Counted from the first letter of the stretch, positions 38,701 through 49,336 are shown. The stretch: DNA of 64,000 bases from CAJCIT01 sp963771305 (GCA_963771305.1 CAVYTS010000025.1:62001-126000); one strand, 5' to 3'. Numbers and translations: made by a program. Notes: generated by a model from the sequence alone, not told the origin.

Positions 38701-39098
38701 GACCCTTATAACTCAATTCCAATTGCACACGCATCGGATGTTGAGACTAGAAGATATTGCGAGAGTGAATGGAAAGGACAGGCATGCCCCAACTATGCGT
38801 GTAGGTTGGATGCCGGCTCGGCTGTCAGCCGAAGACCCGATCCCGGCTGGTACGCGTCCGTTTGAAGGGCTCGTACCAGCCGAGATTATATTGTTTGGTT
38901 TGATTCCATTTGATTACGAATCCGGTTGCTTGGGAACTGTCGCCAGCGACAGTGCGGCCGACAATTCCGGTTTTTTTTGATTTCGCAGACGATGCAGGTG
39001 TTGGGATGCGTTATGGCGGTGCGACCCATACAAAACCGTGCGGACAGTCATACACGACGCTCTGCCGGGAAAGATCTTTTGTGGGCGATTGAGGAAGG
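38701..39098. other. Intergenic stretch, no gene seen
   Basis: Short open frames only. It includes the divergent leader of the phosphatase gene and ends at a hairpin that closes the DUF4136 gene. Confidence 0.45.
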
Positions 39099-39123
39099 GG
39101 GCGAGCGCCTATACGGCTCGCCC
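39099..39123 (-). terminator. Hairpin downstream of DUF4136 gene
   Basis: GGGCGAGC/GCTCGCCC arms with a 9-nt loop, 20 bp past the stop of the minus-strand gene. The T-run lies on the plus-strand side (TTTATT), so it may serve either strand or act as an mRNA-stabilising hairpin. Confidence 0.5.
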
Positions 39124-39142
39124 TTTATTGAGATGGCAAACC

Positions 39143-39682
39143 CTAGTTCTTTACGGGCGGCGGGAAGTTCTTGAGCAGCTTGTTGATGCCGTTCTGCATG
39201 TTCTTCAGATTCTTCTGCTCGTTGCCGCTGGGGCTGATCGTCTTAGTGGCCCGGCCTTGCCAAACCTGTTGCTTGGCCGCCATTGTATATACGTCGAAGA
39301 CCAGCGTGCCGTTGTTGATGGTTGAACTAGTGGCGGTGCCCATGCCACCAAAACGGAAGCCGCCCATGCCATAGGCGTTCCACTGCTGTTGCTGCTGGAC
39401 GGCGGTTTGATAGCAAACCAGCAAGTCGGATTGGGTTTCAGGAGCGACCATGGTAAACCCCTTCTGGGTCAGCACGTTATTGATGTCCTGTTTGATTTCG
39501 GAGTCCAGGATGCCGACCGGGTGGGCGTTACCACAGTTAGCCCATTGGTAGGTGTGGAAGGCAGAGAAGTTGGTGCCAGGAAGAGCGTTGTAGGTAACGT
39601 CCTGGGCCCAGGCGAGGCTGCCGAAGAAGAGCAGCGCCAGCGAAAGAGCTGCCGTGTGAGTTGCGTTTATCTTGATGTTCAT
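39143..39682 (-). CDS. DUF4136 domain lipoprotein-like/exported protein
   Basis: A 179-aa exported protein. Signal peptide NATHTAALSLALLFFGSLAWA, then the DUF4136 domain with AFHTYQWANC, DINNVLTQKGFTMV, SDLLVCYQTAV, GTLVFDVYTMAAKQQVWQGR and a C-terminal NLKNMQNGINKLLKNFPP, all typical. Function unknown; relatives sit in the periplasm or outer membrane. GGGAG site 8 nt before ATG. Possibly expressed with its OmpA-type neighbour, but a hairpin lies between them. Confidence 0.9.
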   Translation of the reverse strand: MNIKINATHTAALSLALLFFGSLAWAQDVTYNALPGTNFSAFHTYQWANCGNAHPVGILDSEIKQDINNVLTQKGFTMVAPETQSDLLVCYQTAVQQQQQWNAYGMGGFRFGGMGTATSSTINNGTLVFDVYTMAAKQQVWQGRATKTISPSGNEQKNLKNMQNGINKLLKNFPPPVKN

Positions 39683-39740
39683 TGTGGTGATCTCCCGTTT
39701 GAAATTTAAGTGGCCATTTTTCCGCCAAGACTAAAGAATT

Positions 39741-39772
39741 GGGCTCGCCTGTCAGTTGCGACTCACGAGCCC
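39741..39772 (-). terminator. Hairpin between OmpA-type and DUF4136 genes
   Basis: GGGCTCG/CGAGCCC arms around an 18-nt loop, about 170 bp after the OmpA-type gene and upstream of the DUF4136 gene. No clear T-run; a weak terminator or structured leader. Confidence 0.35.
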
Positions 39773-39943
39773 AAGTTGATTTGGGAGAGCATTACTGTCC
39801 CTCTCCTCTTCGTCAAATTCAAATTCGTTCTAACCTGCCCGATTTTCTGAAAAGCCAGTTAACCATGAATATCGATGGGAATGAACTGTCGCTAGCGACA
39901 GTCGGCCAGAATAAGTTTGGGTGGCCGGAGCGTCCGCAGCGAG

Positions 39944-40876
39944 TTACAAACCTGCACGCCGTGCTCCCGGTCCGTTGTTTACCAGTACGGTGACATCCAC
40001 ACGACAGCTCAGCGCGTGACCTTCCGGATCGGTGGCCGGAGCATTCGGATGAGTTGCAGCCGAGCCGGCTGGGGTGAGGATGCGACGCATCGGTATATTC
40101 TTTTTGTTGAGCAGGTACTGAGTCACGGCCTCAGCACGCACGGCACTGAGCGATTCGTCCAGTTGCAGGGATCCAGTGCCAGCGACGTAGCTTGCGACCT
40201 CAATCATATAACCCGGTGTAGGAATGGCGATGTCGGCCACCCTGTCGAGAGATTTCCTGGCGCCCGCATCGAGAATTGTCTTACCGGGTGCAAAGTAGAT
40301 GCCGGCTTGGGCTACATTCTCGTAGTCGCCCAAATCCGAAACCCGGTAGTTGACTGGCTGGGTTGTGGAGGTACCGGCTACGGATCGACCGTTCGCTGGG
40401 CCTTGCACGGCGGAAACCATTTTCAGAACGGAAGTCCCCGCAGAGAGCTGCTGCCCGGAAATCGCCGAACCGCCGAATTCGCCCGGGTCGAAGGCAATCT
40501 TGCGGGCATCGAGTCCTCCCTGACCATTGCCTACCCCCTCTGCTTCTACGGTCAAGCCGGGGACGAGCGCCGTGACATCCATGTCCGGGTGACGGAACTT
40601 GAACCCTTTTTTTGTGCGTTCGACCCGGGTGCGTTCAGTCAGCGCAATGACAACAAAGGCGTTAGCCCTTTGGTCCCTAACGATCAGCGAATCTCCATCG
40701 CGGGACATGATGGGGCCGGTGACCTTGGCTTTGTGACCGCTCTTTATCTCGAACCCGCGCGCCTCGGCGACACCACTCAAGCCAGCGAGAAGAACGAGAC
40801 AAAGGGAGTAGCGTGACAGTCGTCCGCAAATCGGACGGTAAGCCTCAACCTGTTCGCGCGACTGACGAGCTTTCAT
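39944..40876 (-). CDS. OmpA-family outer-membrane protein
   Basis: A 310-aa exported protein. After a signal peptide (LCLVLLAGLSGVAEA) comes a beta domain of DUF5666 type (IMSRDGDSLIVRDQRANAFVVIAL...VPGLTVEAEGVG) and then a C-terminal OmpA-like domain (AGIYFAPGKTILDAGARKSLDRVAD, YMIEVASYVAGTGS, LSAVRAEAVTQYLL, NIPMRRILTPAG, CRVDVTVLVN). The usual GHTD loop is replaced by ASYVAG, so peptidoglycan binding may be altered. Single intact gene. Confidence 0.85.
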   Translation of the reverse strand: MKARQSREQVEAYRPICGRLSRYSLCLVLLAGLSGVAEARGFEIKSGHKAKVTGPIMSRDGDSLIVRDQRANAFVVIALTERTRVERTKKGFKFRHPDMDVTALVPGLTVEAEGVGNGQGGLDARKIAFDPGEFGGSAISGQQLSAGTSVLKMVSAVQGPANGRSVAGTSTTQPVNYRVSDLGDYENVAQAGIYFAPGKTILDAGARKSLDRVADIAIPTPGYMIEVASYVAGTGSLQLDESLSAVRAEAVTQYLLNKKNIPMRRILTPAGSAATHPNAPATDPEGHALSCRVDVTVLVNNGPGARRAGL

Positions 40877-41035
40877 TCATCGAGTAAACCAGGAAGACGG
40901 CCGCCCGCCAACTGTCGGGAGCGACAGGTGGGAAAACACTCGGAGCCTTGTAAGTTGTTGATTTCTCGTGCGTACGGCATGATTCTCCGTTCCCGAGTCC
41001 CACCGGAGACGTCCGCTATCGCTGTCCTCAACCGT

Positions 41036-41878
41036 TCACGCAGCCTTACTTCGTTTTTTCGTTTTGTTCCCTTCCTGCGCGGCGACAGAGGTCCTTGCCG
41101 CTTTGGCCGGAGCTTCGGACGACTTCAAGCTTTTCTTCAAGGCCTCCATCAAATCGATCACCGGAGCGCGTTTCGGCTTCGCTTCGGTCGTGATCTTCTT
41201 ACCTTTCCTGGTCTGTTCAATCAACCTCTCGACATTCTCGCGATAGGTGTCGTGAAATTCCTGAGGGCGAAACGGCCCCGCCAGTTGGTGGATCAGTTTC
41301 GTGGCGAGATCGAGTTCCTTGCGCGTTGAATTGGCCTTCGCGGAGACCCGCTGCTGGTTCGCCTGATGCAACTCGTCCTCATAGAACAGCGTGTGCATAA
41401 CCAGCGACTTTTCGGCGGCACGAATCAGGACGACGTGCTCTCTGCCGTGCATCGAGACCTTCGCCAGAGCACTGTACTTGGTTTTCTTCAGCGCTTTCCA
41501 GAACAGTTCATAAGGCTTGCTGACGTTGTCGCCCGGCGCCACGTAGTAGGAGTGCTCGAAATAGATGGCATCCACGTCGGAGTCCCGCGCAAACTGCAAA
41601 ATATCCATGGTTGTCGCTGTAGCAGGTGCGACCTTCTTCAGGTCTTCGTCGCCGATGACGACGTATTCATCCTTGTTGATCTCGTAGCCTTTGACGATCT
41701 CGGATCGCTCAATCGGCTTATCCTCTTTCGCGCAGTACCAGACTTCCTTCACTCGTGAGAGATCCTTGCGGTGCAACATGTGGAAGTGGATGGCCTCCGC
41801 TCTTCCAGCCGAAAACACCCGGACCGGAAACGAAACTAATCCAAAACTGATGTAGCCTTTCCAAACAAGAGCTGGCAT
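41036..41878 (-). CDS. ku: Ku DNA end-binding protein
   Basis: A 280-aa bacterial Ku that forms a ring on double-strand break ends and recruits LigD for non-homologous end joining. The Ku core (MPALVWKGYISFGLVSFPVR, HFHMLHRKDLSRVKEVWYC, DEDLKKVAPATATTMDILQF, IYFEHSYYVAP, HGREHVVLIRAAEKSLVMHTLFY) is complete, with a Lys-rich C-terminal tail (KKSLKSS...KTKKRSKAA) typical of DNA threading. Start at 41878 chosen for its AAGGAGG site and conserved first residues. It follows the phosphoesterase gene by 46 bp in the same direction. Confidence 0.95.
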   Translation of the reverse strand: MPALVWKGYISFGLVSFPVRVFSAGRAEAIHFHMLHRKDLSRVKEVWYCAKEDKPIERSEIVKGYEINKDEYVVIGDEDLKKVAPATATTMDILQFARDSDVDAIYFEHSYYVAPGDNVSKPYELFWKALKKTKYSALAKVSMHGREHVVLIRAAEKSLVMHTLFYEDELHQANQQRVSAKANSTRKELDLATKLIHQLAGPFRPQEFHDTYRENVERLIEQTRKGKKITTEAKPKRAPVIDLMEALKKSLKSSEAPAKAARTSVAAQEGNKTKKRSKAA

Positions 41879-41924
41879 GCTGTCAGATCCTCCTTGCGCA
41901 GTTCTTTGTGCGTAGTATTGCTTG

Positions 41925-42539
41925 TCACGCCGGGTCACCCTCTGCTGCCTTGACAACGTCTCCGCCGGACAACGCTGCGATCTCGGCCATCAGGCGTTTC
42001 GAAAGCACAGATCGTGGCTTTTCAACAACGATGTCATGCGTCGACGCATAACGATCCTTGTGCTTCATCAATAGCCAGGAAGAACGGCTGCTCTTTCCAA
42101 GCGGCCGTGTCCGAACGAGGACCCAGGAGCCTTTCAGCTTCGCCCCATACAGAGAGAACTTGAGCTCACCCTTTTTCAGAGCTGCGTCGACATCCGGGTC
42201 GTCCGGCGTCCAGGTCCCTCGGTCCCACACCATGACCGTACCGCCACCATATTGTCCTTCGGGAATCATACCCTCGAATCCGCCGTACTCCACCGGATGG
42301 TCTTCAACAGCCATGGCAAGACGTTTGACCAAGGGATCTAACGAAGGCCCTTTGGGGACGGCCCACGAAAGCAGAAAGCCCTTCCACTCGAGGCGGAAGT
42401 CGTAATGCAAGTGGCTCGCTTGATGCTTTTGGACAACGAACGAGAGCTCAGGCGACGACCGTTGGGTCCGTTTGACAGACCCTTTGGGTTCGGTGGTGAC
42501 CTTGAAGTCGCGCTTGGCGTGATATCTGGTCAAGGCCAT
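41925..42539 (-). CDS. LigD-type 3'-phosphoesterase, stand-alone
   Basis: A 204-aa protein equal to the PE domain of LigD. Visible: SFVVQKHQASHLHYDFRLEW (His and Asp metal ligands), WAVPKGPSLDP, MAVEDHPVEYGGFEGMIPEG, QYGGGTVMVWDRGTW, KLKGSWVLVRTR and WLLMKHKD. It trims 3' phosphates and ribonucleotides at break ends. Here it is a separate gene in an operon with ku, without polymerase or ligase domains. The only ligase-domain sequence in the window is the pseudogene at 33796-34734. Confidence 0.92.
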   Translation of the reverse strand: MALTRYHAKRDFKVTTEPKGSVKRTQRSSPELSFVVQKHQASHLHYDFRLEWKGFLLSWAVPKGPSLDPLVKRLAMAVEDHPVEYGGFEGMIPEGQYGGGTVMVWDRGTWTPDDPDVDAALKKGELKFSLYGAKLKGSWVLVRTRPLGKSSRSSWLLMKHKDRYASTHDIVVEKPRSVLSKRLMAEIAALSGGDVVKAAEGDPA

Positions 42540-42731
42540 TACTCATATTCTTTCGCAAACGGCAGACCAATCCATCACGTAAATCTCCCGTGTCCCCCAA
42601 AGTGCTGGCGATAACCCTCCGAATCTGCGCAAGTGCCTACCAAAGACACCACCGCTTTCGCTTTCCATCACGCCAATCTGGCTCGTAACATTTCCAGCTT
42701 GCTTCGCTGAGAGGCTGTCTTGATGCTAGTC

Positions 42732-43081
42732 TAGTCTCAGAACTCCGATAGTAGGGTGACGTGCTTTTGAAAAGCTCACATTGGCGGAGAGTTGAGCGAA
42801 TACCGACTGTTAAAGAATTATTGCTAAGTTCCATCCAGCCGGCTATACCTGTTCATGTCTGCTTCCGCTCCCGGCCTCTTCGATTTCACTCCGCAGTTCC
42901 CGCGTCTTGAGGTTGTGGATGCTGACGATCAACGCAGCATCTTTCTCAACGGGCCCCTCGCCGGTCGCCCGTGTGGCGACCAGGGGACCGAGCGCGTACT
43001 GGTCAATCCTCGCCTTCCGACTCCTCGACGTTAACCAGACCACCCATCTACCGATCCCCTACTATAGGAGTTCTGAGTCTA
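42732..43081. mobile_element. Inverted-repeat-bounded 350-bp segment (MITE-like)
   Basis: The segments 42732-42759 (containing CTCAGAACTCCGATAGTAGG) and 43055-43081 are inverted copies with about 24 of 27 positions matching. The inside holds a 66-codon minus-strand frame (43043-42843) with a helical end, ELRSEIEEAGSGS, but no known domain. The right edge lies exactly where the hybrid kinase coding sequence begins, truncated at its N-terminus. It may be a MITE or the paired ends of a decayed IS. Confidence 0.5.
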
Positions 43082-46000
43082 GGACAGTGGCACGGCCTGG
43101 CGGCGTCGGTGGAGTTTTCAACATCGTTGTTGAAACAACTTTTCGGGTTTTAGAGGAACGGCGGGAGCGGTTGCTGCGAGAGCTTCGAGACACCACGGCG
43201 TCTGCAAGAACGAGCGCTGAGGTCTGCACCTCGGCAGTCCCTGGCATGCGACGGCGCGGATCTACCTTTCTGCCTCATTTATCTGAGTGAGGAGACATCC
43301 TGCGGGCAAGCGCTTCGGCTGGCGGCGGCGACGGGTGTCGCCCTTGATTCGTCGGCAGGATCATCTCGGCCAGTGAGTCCGTTGTTACTCGATCTCGCGG
43401 CGAGATCCTCCCCCTGGCCGATCGCTGTAGCGATCTCCGGCAAGAGTACCGTGATCGTAGAGAACCTGGGAGAACTGTTCCCCGTGAGGCTTCCTGGCGG
43501 ACCGTGGCCGGAGCCGTGCGAAAGAGCGCTGGTCGTTCCCCTCCCGGGCCTGGTTCTGCCGGAACGTGCGGGTGTACTGATCGTTGGAATCAGTCCTCGT
43601 TTAATGCTTGACCTGGAATACCAGTCGTTTGTCGAACGCATAGCCGGCTCGCTGGCTGCCGAGATCGCTAATGCACGGGCTTACGAGCAAGAGCGCAGGC
43701 GCGCCGAAGCGCTGGCTGAGATTGATCGGGCCAAGACGACGTTTTTCTCAAACATCTCCCATGAGTTTCGAACTCCACTGACGCTAATGCTGGGTCCGCT
43801 GGAGGATACGCTACGCCAGGAGCCGAACCTTTCCAGCATAGGCCGCGAACACCTTGAGCTTGTCCACCGAAATGGTCTTCGACTGCAAAAGTTAGTGAAC
43901 GCCTTACTCGATTGCTCCCGCTTGGAAGCGGGGCGAGTGCAAGCTGTTTATGAGCCAACGAATCTCCCAATACTCACCGCCGAACTGACAAGCAGCTTTC
44001 GCTCGGCGTGCGAAAAAGCAGGGCTCCAACTCATCGTTGACTGCCCGGCGATTACAGAACCGATCTACGTGGTTCGCGAGATGTGGGAAAAGATCGTCCT
44101 GAATCTGGTCTCTAATGCTTTTAAGTTCACTTTGGGGGGCAGTATTCGGCTGTCGCTGAGACTCGCAGGCCCGAACGTCGAGTTAAAGGTGACCGATACC
44201 GGCTCGGGTATTGCCGAAAACGAATTGCCACACCTCTTTGAACGCTTTCATCGAAGGTGCTCGGGGGCGAAGAATGGAGGGCAGTGGCATAGGCCTTGCC
44301 TTGATTCAAGAGTTGATCAAGCTGCATGGTGGATCGGTCTGGGTTGATAGCGCGGTCAATCAGGAAGCACCTTCCATGTTTTTATTCCACGTGGAAACGG
44401 GCACCTGCCGAAGGAAAGGATCGGTGCCGCCAGAACAGCGGTTTCGACTGCATTTCAGCCGGAGATGTTTATCGAGGAGGCGCTGCGCTGGCTCTCTCCA
44501 TCGACGTCGCAAACAGAAACGGGTGATGCCCCTCCTGTGGCCGAGGAGAGCCACGCCGTCCAGGAGGTAGGTGCTGAACTGCGAGGCCAAGTGCTGTTGG
44601 CCGACGACAACGCAGATTCGCGGGAATACGAGCGACGACTACTCAGTGAGCGCTTTGACGTCACTGCTGTTTCCAACGGAAATGAGGCGCTGACCGCGAT
44701 CAAGCAGCGTGTTCCCGACGTTGTACTAACCGATGTCATGATGCCCGTACTGGACGGATTCGGGCTCCTTCGCGCACTTCGATCCGATCCGAAGACGAGT
44801 ACCGTCCCCGTGATCCTGCTCTCCGCACGTGCCGGGAGGAGTCTCGGGTTGAAGGGATGGACGCGGGAGCCGACGACTACTTGATAAAACCCTCCAGCGC
44901 GCGCGAACTGATGGCGCGTGTCAGCAGTCATTACAAGATCACTCACTCAGGAAGGAAGCCGTGGAATCGGTGCGGCGCAGCGAGGCAGAGTTAGCGCGTC
45001 AGGTTGCCGAGTTCGAGACGCTTTTTCGCGAGTTGCCCGTCGGAGTGGGCGTGGCCCACGATGCTGATTGCCAGTTGATTCGCATCAACCCGGCGCTGGC
45101 CGAATTGCTGGGCGTTTCTGAAACCATAAACCCTGCCCAACAACGGGCCAAGGGGACCTTGCCCTACGGCTGTTGAAGGACGGCGATGAAATTCCCCTCG
45201 ATGAACTTCCCATGCAGGTTGCAACACGAGAAGGGCGTGCGGCTCGCGGTTTTGAATTCGAAGTGGTTCGCGAGTTCGGAGAGTCAAGGTACGAATACGG
45301 TAACGCCGTGCCTCTTTACGATGACGAAGGAAAAGTGCGCGGAGGCATTGGGGTGTTCCTGGACATAACTGAGAGGAAAAACGCCGAAGAAGCGTTGCGC
45401 CGAAGCGAGGCGGAATTGCGCCGCGCGAACCAGGAATTAGAGCAGTTCGCGTATGCCGCGGCCCATGATCTTCAAGAGCCGTTGCGAAGCGTTCTGATCT
45501 ACAGCGAACTTCTCCAGCGGCAATATGGGGGTCAGCTTGACGCTCAAGCAGATGACTTTATCAGCTTCTGCAGAGAAGGCGCCAAGCGGATGGAAACCCT
45601 CATCCGCGATCTGCTCACTTACACAAAGGCCTCCTCAACTCTCGATGAGACGTTAACCCCGATTGATCTGAATGAGATTGTCGAAACGGTCCTGGGGGAC
45701 CTTGGCGCAACGATCGAAGAGACAAAGGCGAAAATCGTTGTTGGCCCCTTGCCCTCTCTAGCGGTGGAACCGGCCGGTACGCTTCCAGCAGCTGTTTCAG
45801 AATAAAACGCGAATGCCTTGAAGTACCGCCAGGACGGGAAGCCGCCGGAAGTGTCCGTGTCGGCTGGCGCAGGTGATGGCGAATGGCTCTTCTCGGTGAA
45901 TGACAACGGCATCGGCATTGATCCGCAGTACCACACGCTGGTGTTCGGAGTGTTCAAACGCCTGCATGGGCAGAATGAGAGTGGCACCGACCTCGGCCTC

Positions 46001-46135
46001 TACATCTGTCAGAAGATCGTTGAGCGCTATGGTGGGCGGATTTGGGTGGAGTCTGAAGCGGGAAAGGGTTCGACCTTCCGCTTTTCATTTCCGGTGGAGC
46101 TGGAAGAGAACGCACAAACGAGTACCTCGGGCTAA
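43082..46135 (+). pseudogene. GAF/PAS hybrid histidine kinase with two kinase cores, many frameshifts
   Basis: A multidomain sensor read in at least six frame segments: end of a PAS domain (FNIVVETTFRVLEERRERLL), GAF domain (LPFCLIYLSEETSC...), HisKA (FFSNISHEFRTPLTLMLGPL, His near 43760), ATPase (NLVSNAFKF, DTGSGI, GSGIGLAL), receiver (VLLADDNADSREYERRLL, phospho-Asp in VVLTDVMMPVLDG), PAS (FETLFRELPVGVGVAHDADC), second HisKA (YAAAHDLQEPLRSVL) and second ATPase (NDNGIGID, GTDLGLYICQKI). Breaks are near 43260, 44265, 44400, 44830, 45165 and 45800. The N-terminus is cut at the inverted-repeat segment. All key motifs survive, which favours sequencing errors for most breaks. Confidence 0.8.
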
Positions 46136-46638
46136 GCATTGAAGCCGGGCGAAGGCCAGGGGCGCGGCCCACAATTCGAATTGCAAAACGACGGGTAACT
46201 CGCGCGAGAACCCTATGGAGACTATGAGGACTCGACCGTTGCTGCTGCACTCCAATTCGGTTTGGACCGGGCCCACTCAGAACCGCTGAATAGGCACGCC
46301 GGCGCAAATTGGGCCCGGCCATAATGTCGATACGGGACGCACGCCGGCCAACTCCTCGTAAGAAATACAGTGCCATAAGTTGAGGGCCTATTTTAGCTTA
46401 ATCCCAGGGTATTCTCCAGTTTTGTAACCAGCGGCTGGACCCCTACAATCAGTGTTAGTAACGAGTTGATTAAGGTAGGCTGCAGTGTTGCCTGGGCTTC
46501 CAGCAAGACTTCGGAGGGGCGGCGAAACTTATGAGAAGGTTCGCCTCATGCCAATTGGATGCCCGGGCGACACTTCAGGAGAGTATCTGCACGCCTCAAT
46601 GGTGTTTTTGTCTCCGGATCAGTAGCTAGGAGGAAACA
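46136..46638. other. Intergenic stretch, no gene seen
   Basis: No supported gene. It ends with AGGAGG, the ribosome binding site of the DUF2934 gene; no confident promoter. Confidence 0.4.
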
Positions 46639-46962
46639 ATGTCGTCGGCGACCCGTGTGAGTGAAGGCGATCGCATAGTCAAGCAAGATCCTCTAATCGA
46701 GGAGGATCCCATAGCCGAGGAAGATGTCGTGATCGAGGAAGATCCCGACGTTGATCTCGTCTCCGAGGGCGACCCCGTAAGCGAAGACCATCCTATGCCT
46801 GGGGACAAAACCGGCGCATTACCAGTCGAGGAACGAGTAAGGCAGCGAGCACATCGGCTTTATCTGAGCAGGGGAGAGCGACCCGGCTCTGAACTGGAGG
46901 ATTGGCTTCAAGCCGAGGAAGAGGTTCGATTGGAGGACCGCCGGCAAGCCGCGGAATTGTAG
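46639..46962 (+). CDS. DUF2934 domain protein with acidic repeat
   Basis: A 107-aa protein. The N-terminal half is an acidic imperfect repeat (IEEDP, AEED, IEEDP, SEGDP, SEDHP; about residues 18-52). The C-terminal half, ERVRQRAHRLYLSRGERPGS followed by ELEDWLQAEEEV, is a DUF2934 helix pair, common in Acidobacteria and alpha-proteobacteria; function unknown. A strong AGGAGG lies 7 nt before the ATG. No signal peptide; intact. Confidence 0.85.
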   Translation: MSSATRVSEGDRIVKQDPLIEEDPIAEEDVVIEEDPDVDLVSEGDPVSEDHPMPGDKTGALPVEERVRQRAHRLYLSRGERPGSELEDWLQAEEEVRLEDRRQAAEL

Positions 46963-47142
46963 CGTTGCAACAACTCTTCGCCAGGAAGTTCGTTGGAAGG
47001 CCGTGCCACGGCGATGGAGTGTACATTTGCGCGGGTCATGCCTTTCCTGCAGCACGAGGACTATACTTAGCGCTCCCGAACAAATCACACCCCTCTACCG
47101 GCTTTCCATGGGCGGGGATGAACGGAGGCCGCTCATGAGAGT

Positions 47143-47892
47143 TCAGAAGTTCGCGGCCATCGAACCATTCTGGGCGAATGCAAATTCCCCTGCGTATTCC
47201 CGATCCCCTGGGTAGGTACCGATAATCCGATGCTTAATCGCAAATCGCGTCAACTCAGCCGTTGAGTTAAGCAGTAATTCGCGCCGGATCGAAGACTTGT
47301 GATACTCCACTGTCTTTTCCGACAAATGCATCAACGCCGCTATCTCTTTATTTGCCCGGCCTTCGGCAATCAGTTGAAGTACTTCCCGCTGGCGTGGAGT
47401 GAGTTTCGCGGCTCCCATTTCGCTTGGATTGCCGACCGTGGGACTCCAACCAATCCGGGAAGTGATGTATCGCTCGCCACGAATTGCTGCGTGGATAGCT
47501 TCGGTGAGTTCGGCAGCCGCCGAATCCTTTATTAGATACCCTGCTCCTCCCGCGCGGAAGGCTTCTTCCACATACACCCTCTCGGAATGCATGGTCAAGA
47601 AAACCACCTTCACGCGCCTCAGCAACTTAACCAATTGGCGGCAGGCGTCGATCCCGTTCAGCAGTGGCATCGAAATATCCAACAGGATCACGTCGGGTCG
47701 GAGCGCGGGCGCTTTACTCAAAAGAGCGCGCCCGTCCTCCACCGCTCCGACCAACTCGAAGTCGTTCTCTAAAAGCTTCCGTATGCCCTGGACGACCAGC
47801 GTGTGGTCATCCGCAATCATGAGTCGGGGTTTTCCAATCCGATTCGTCGCCCACTGGGGCGCGCGGCCGGGTAAAAGGACCTTAGTTTCCAT
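47143..47892 (-). CDS. NarL/FixJ-type response regulator
   Basis: A 249-aa two-component transcription regulator. The receiver domain has the acidic pair DD (28-29), phospho-acceptor D72 in VILLDISMP, T100 and K122 in YLIKDSA. A LuxR-type helix-turn-helix is at about 163-210 (LTPRQREVLQLIAEGRANKE, then LSEKTVEYHKSSI). The C-terminal tail after IGTYPGD is unusually long. The hybrid kinase upstream on the other strand is a possible but unproven partner. Confidence 0.93.
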   Translation of the reverse strand: METKVLLPGRAPQWATNRIGKPRLMIADDHTLVVQGIRKLLENDFELVGAVEDGRALLSKAPALRPDVILLDISMPLLNGIDACRQLVKLLRRVKVVFLTMHSERVYVEEAFRAGGAGYLIKDSAAAELTEAIHAAIRGERYITSRIGWSPTVGNPSEMGAAKLTPRQREVLQLIAEGRANKEIAALMHLSEKTVEYHKSSIRRELLLNSTAELTRFAIKHRIIGTYPGDREYAGEFAFAQNGSMAANF

Positions 47893-48124
47893 CTTTGTTA
47901 GGGAGGCGAAGCTCTTGCACCGGAGACGCTACTGACTTTACGTCGCAATCCAGCCTCCACATCGGGTCGCTGCAATCACATCCTCCTAAAAGGGATGGGT
48001 CGGCCGATAACTCCTTTGAACGGTGGCGGCCCGCCGGTATAGAAGTCTTTGATGTTGGGTCGTCGGAGATTCCCGGCAGCGACTTTTTCCGGCGGCTCAG
48101 TCTGAATCTGCAACTTCTGCAGAC
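47893..48124. other. Intergenic stretch, no gene seen
   Basis: Lies between the response regulator start and the 3' end of the aldehyde oxidase operon. Nothing recognisable. Confidence 0.4.
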
Positions 48125-49336
48125 TCATGCCGTCAGAAGCTTGTCTGGTGTGATCGGCAGGTCCTTACTCGAATTCCGCTGGCGTGGAAACCGCATTGGC
48201 TACTGCCGCTCCTGCTCCGGTGATGCCAATTTCCCCGATACCCTTGGCTCCGAGAGGGTTGATATGGGTGTCCTCTTCGTCCACCCAGAAGGCGTCCACC
48301 TCGCCCACGTCCGCGTTCGTCGGAATGTGATATTCGGCCAGGTTGTTGTTCACCCATCGGCCCAGTTTCTTGTCCATCACGGCGTGCTCATAAAGAGCCA
48401 GGCTGATTCCCCCCCATGCCACCGATCAACTGGCTTCGCGCAGTCTTCGCATTCAGGATCTTGCCGGCAGCAAAGCAGCCGATCATTCTGGAGACGCGCA
48501 TCTGTCCCAAATCCGCGTCAATGCGTACCTCGGCAAACCGAGCCCCGAAGGCGTACATCGAGTACTTATCTTTGTCCTCACCCGGCTGGGCTTCGGCTTG
48601 AGCCACGATTCCGGGCTGCCCGCTGCGGCGGATCACTTCCGCATAGCTCTCGCCCTTGGAGCGATTGCTTTTCGAATAGAGCCGGCCATCCGCGAAAGCA
48701 ATGTCCTGGGCGCTCACGCCGGATAACGGCGACCACGAGTCGGACACCGCCATTTGGACCAGCCTCTCCTGCAGCGCTTTCGCCGCCAAGTACACCGCCG
48801 AACCCGTACTCGCCGCCGTCTGAGAGCCACCCGAGACCGGCGTTTTGGGGAAGATCGTGTCGTCCAGACGGAACCTCACGCGATGGGCCGGAACGCCAAA
48901 GGTAGCAGCCGCCACCTGCGTCATGATCGTGTACGTGCCGGTACCGATATCCTGGGTTCCGGCGTCCACATAGAACATCCCGTCGGCGCGCAGCTCGGCA
49001 CGGGCGCTGGACGGGCTGCGACGGGTCGGGTACACGGACGTCGCCATGCCCCAGCCGATCAGCATGTCCCCCTCGCGCATGGATCGCGGCTCCGGCGACC
49101 GCTGACTCCAGTTGAAGCGCTCCGCCCCCTGGCGGTAGCACCCCCGCAGTGACTTACTCGACCACGGCCGGTTCTTCTCGGGATCTTGCTCAGCGTAGTT
49201 CTTCAGCCGAAACTGTCGGGTAGGACGATGGCGCTTTGCGGGCTTCGAATGATGCCGCGGTTTCCATCGCCCTCCCTAAAATTCCGTACGGCGGGCTGCC
49301 GAGTCGGCCCGCGGAATCGCACCGCGAGCCGCTCAC

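Noticed and set aside
47895..48905. 336-codon plus-strand frame starting near the response regulator
   Set aside because: Antisense to the C-terminal half of the molybdenum subunit, whose motifs are clear; Ser/Arg/Pro-rich shadow.
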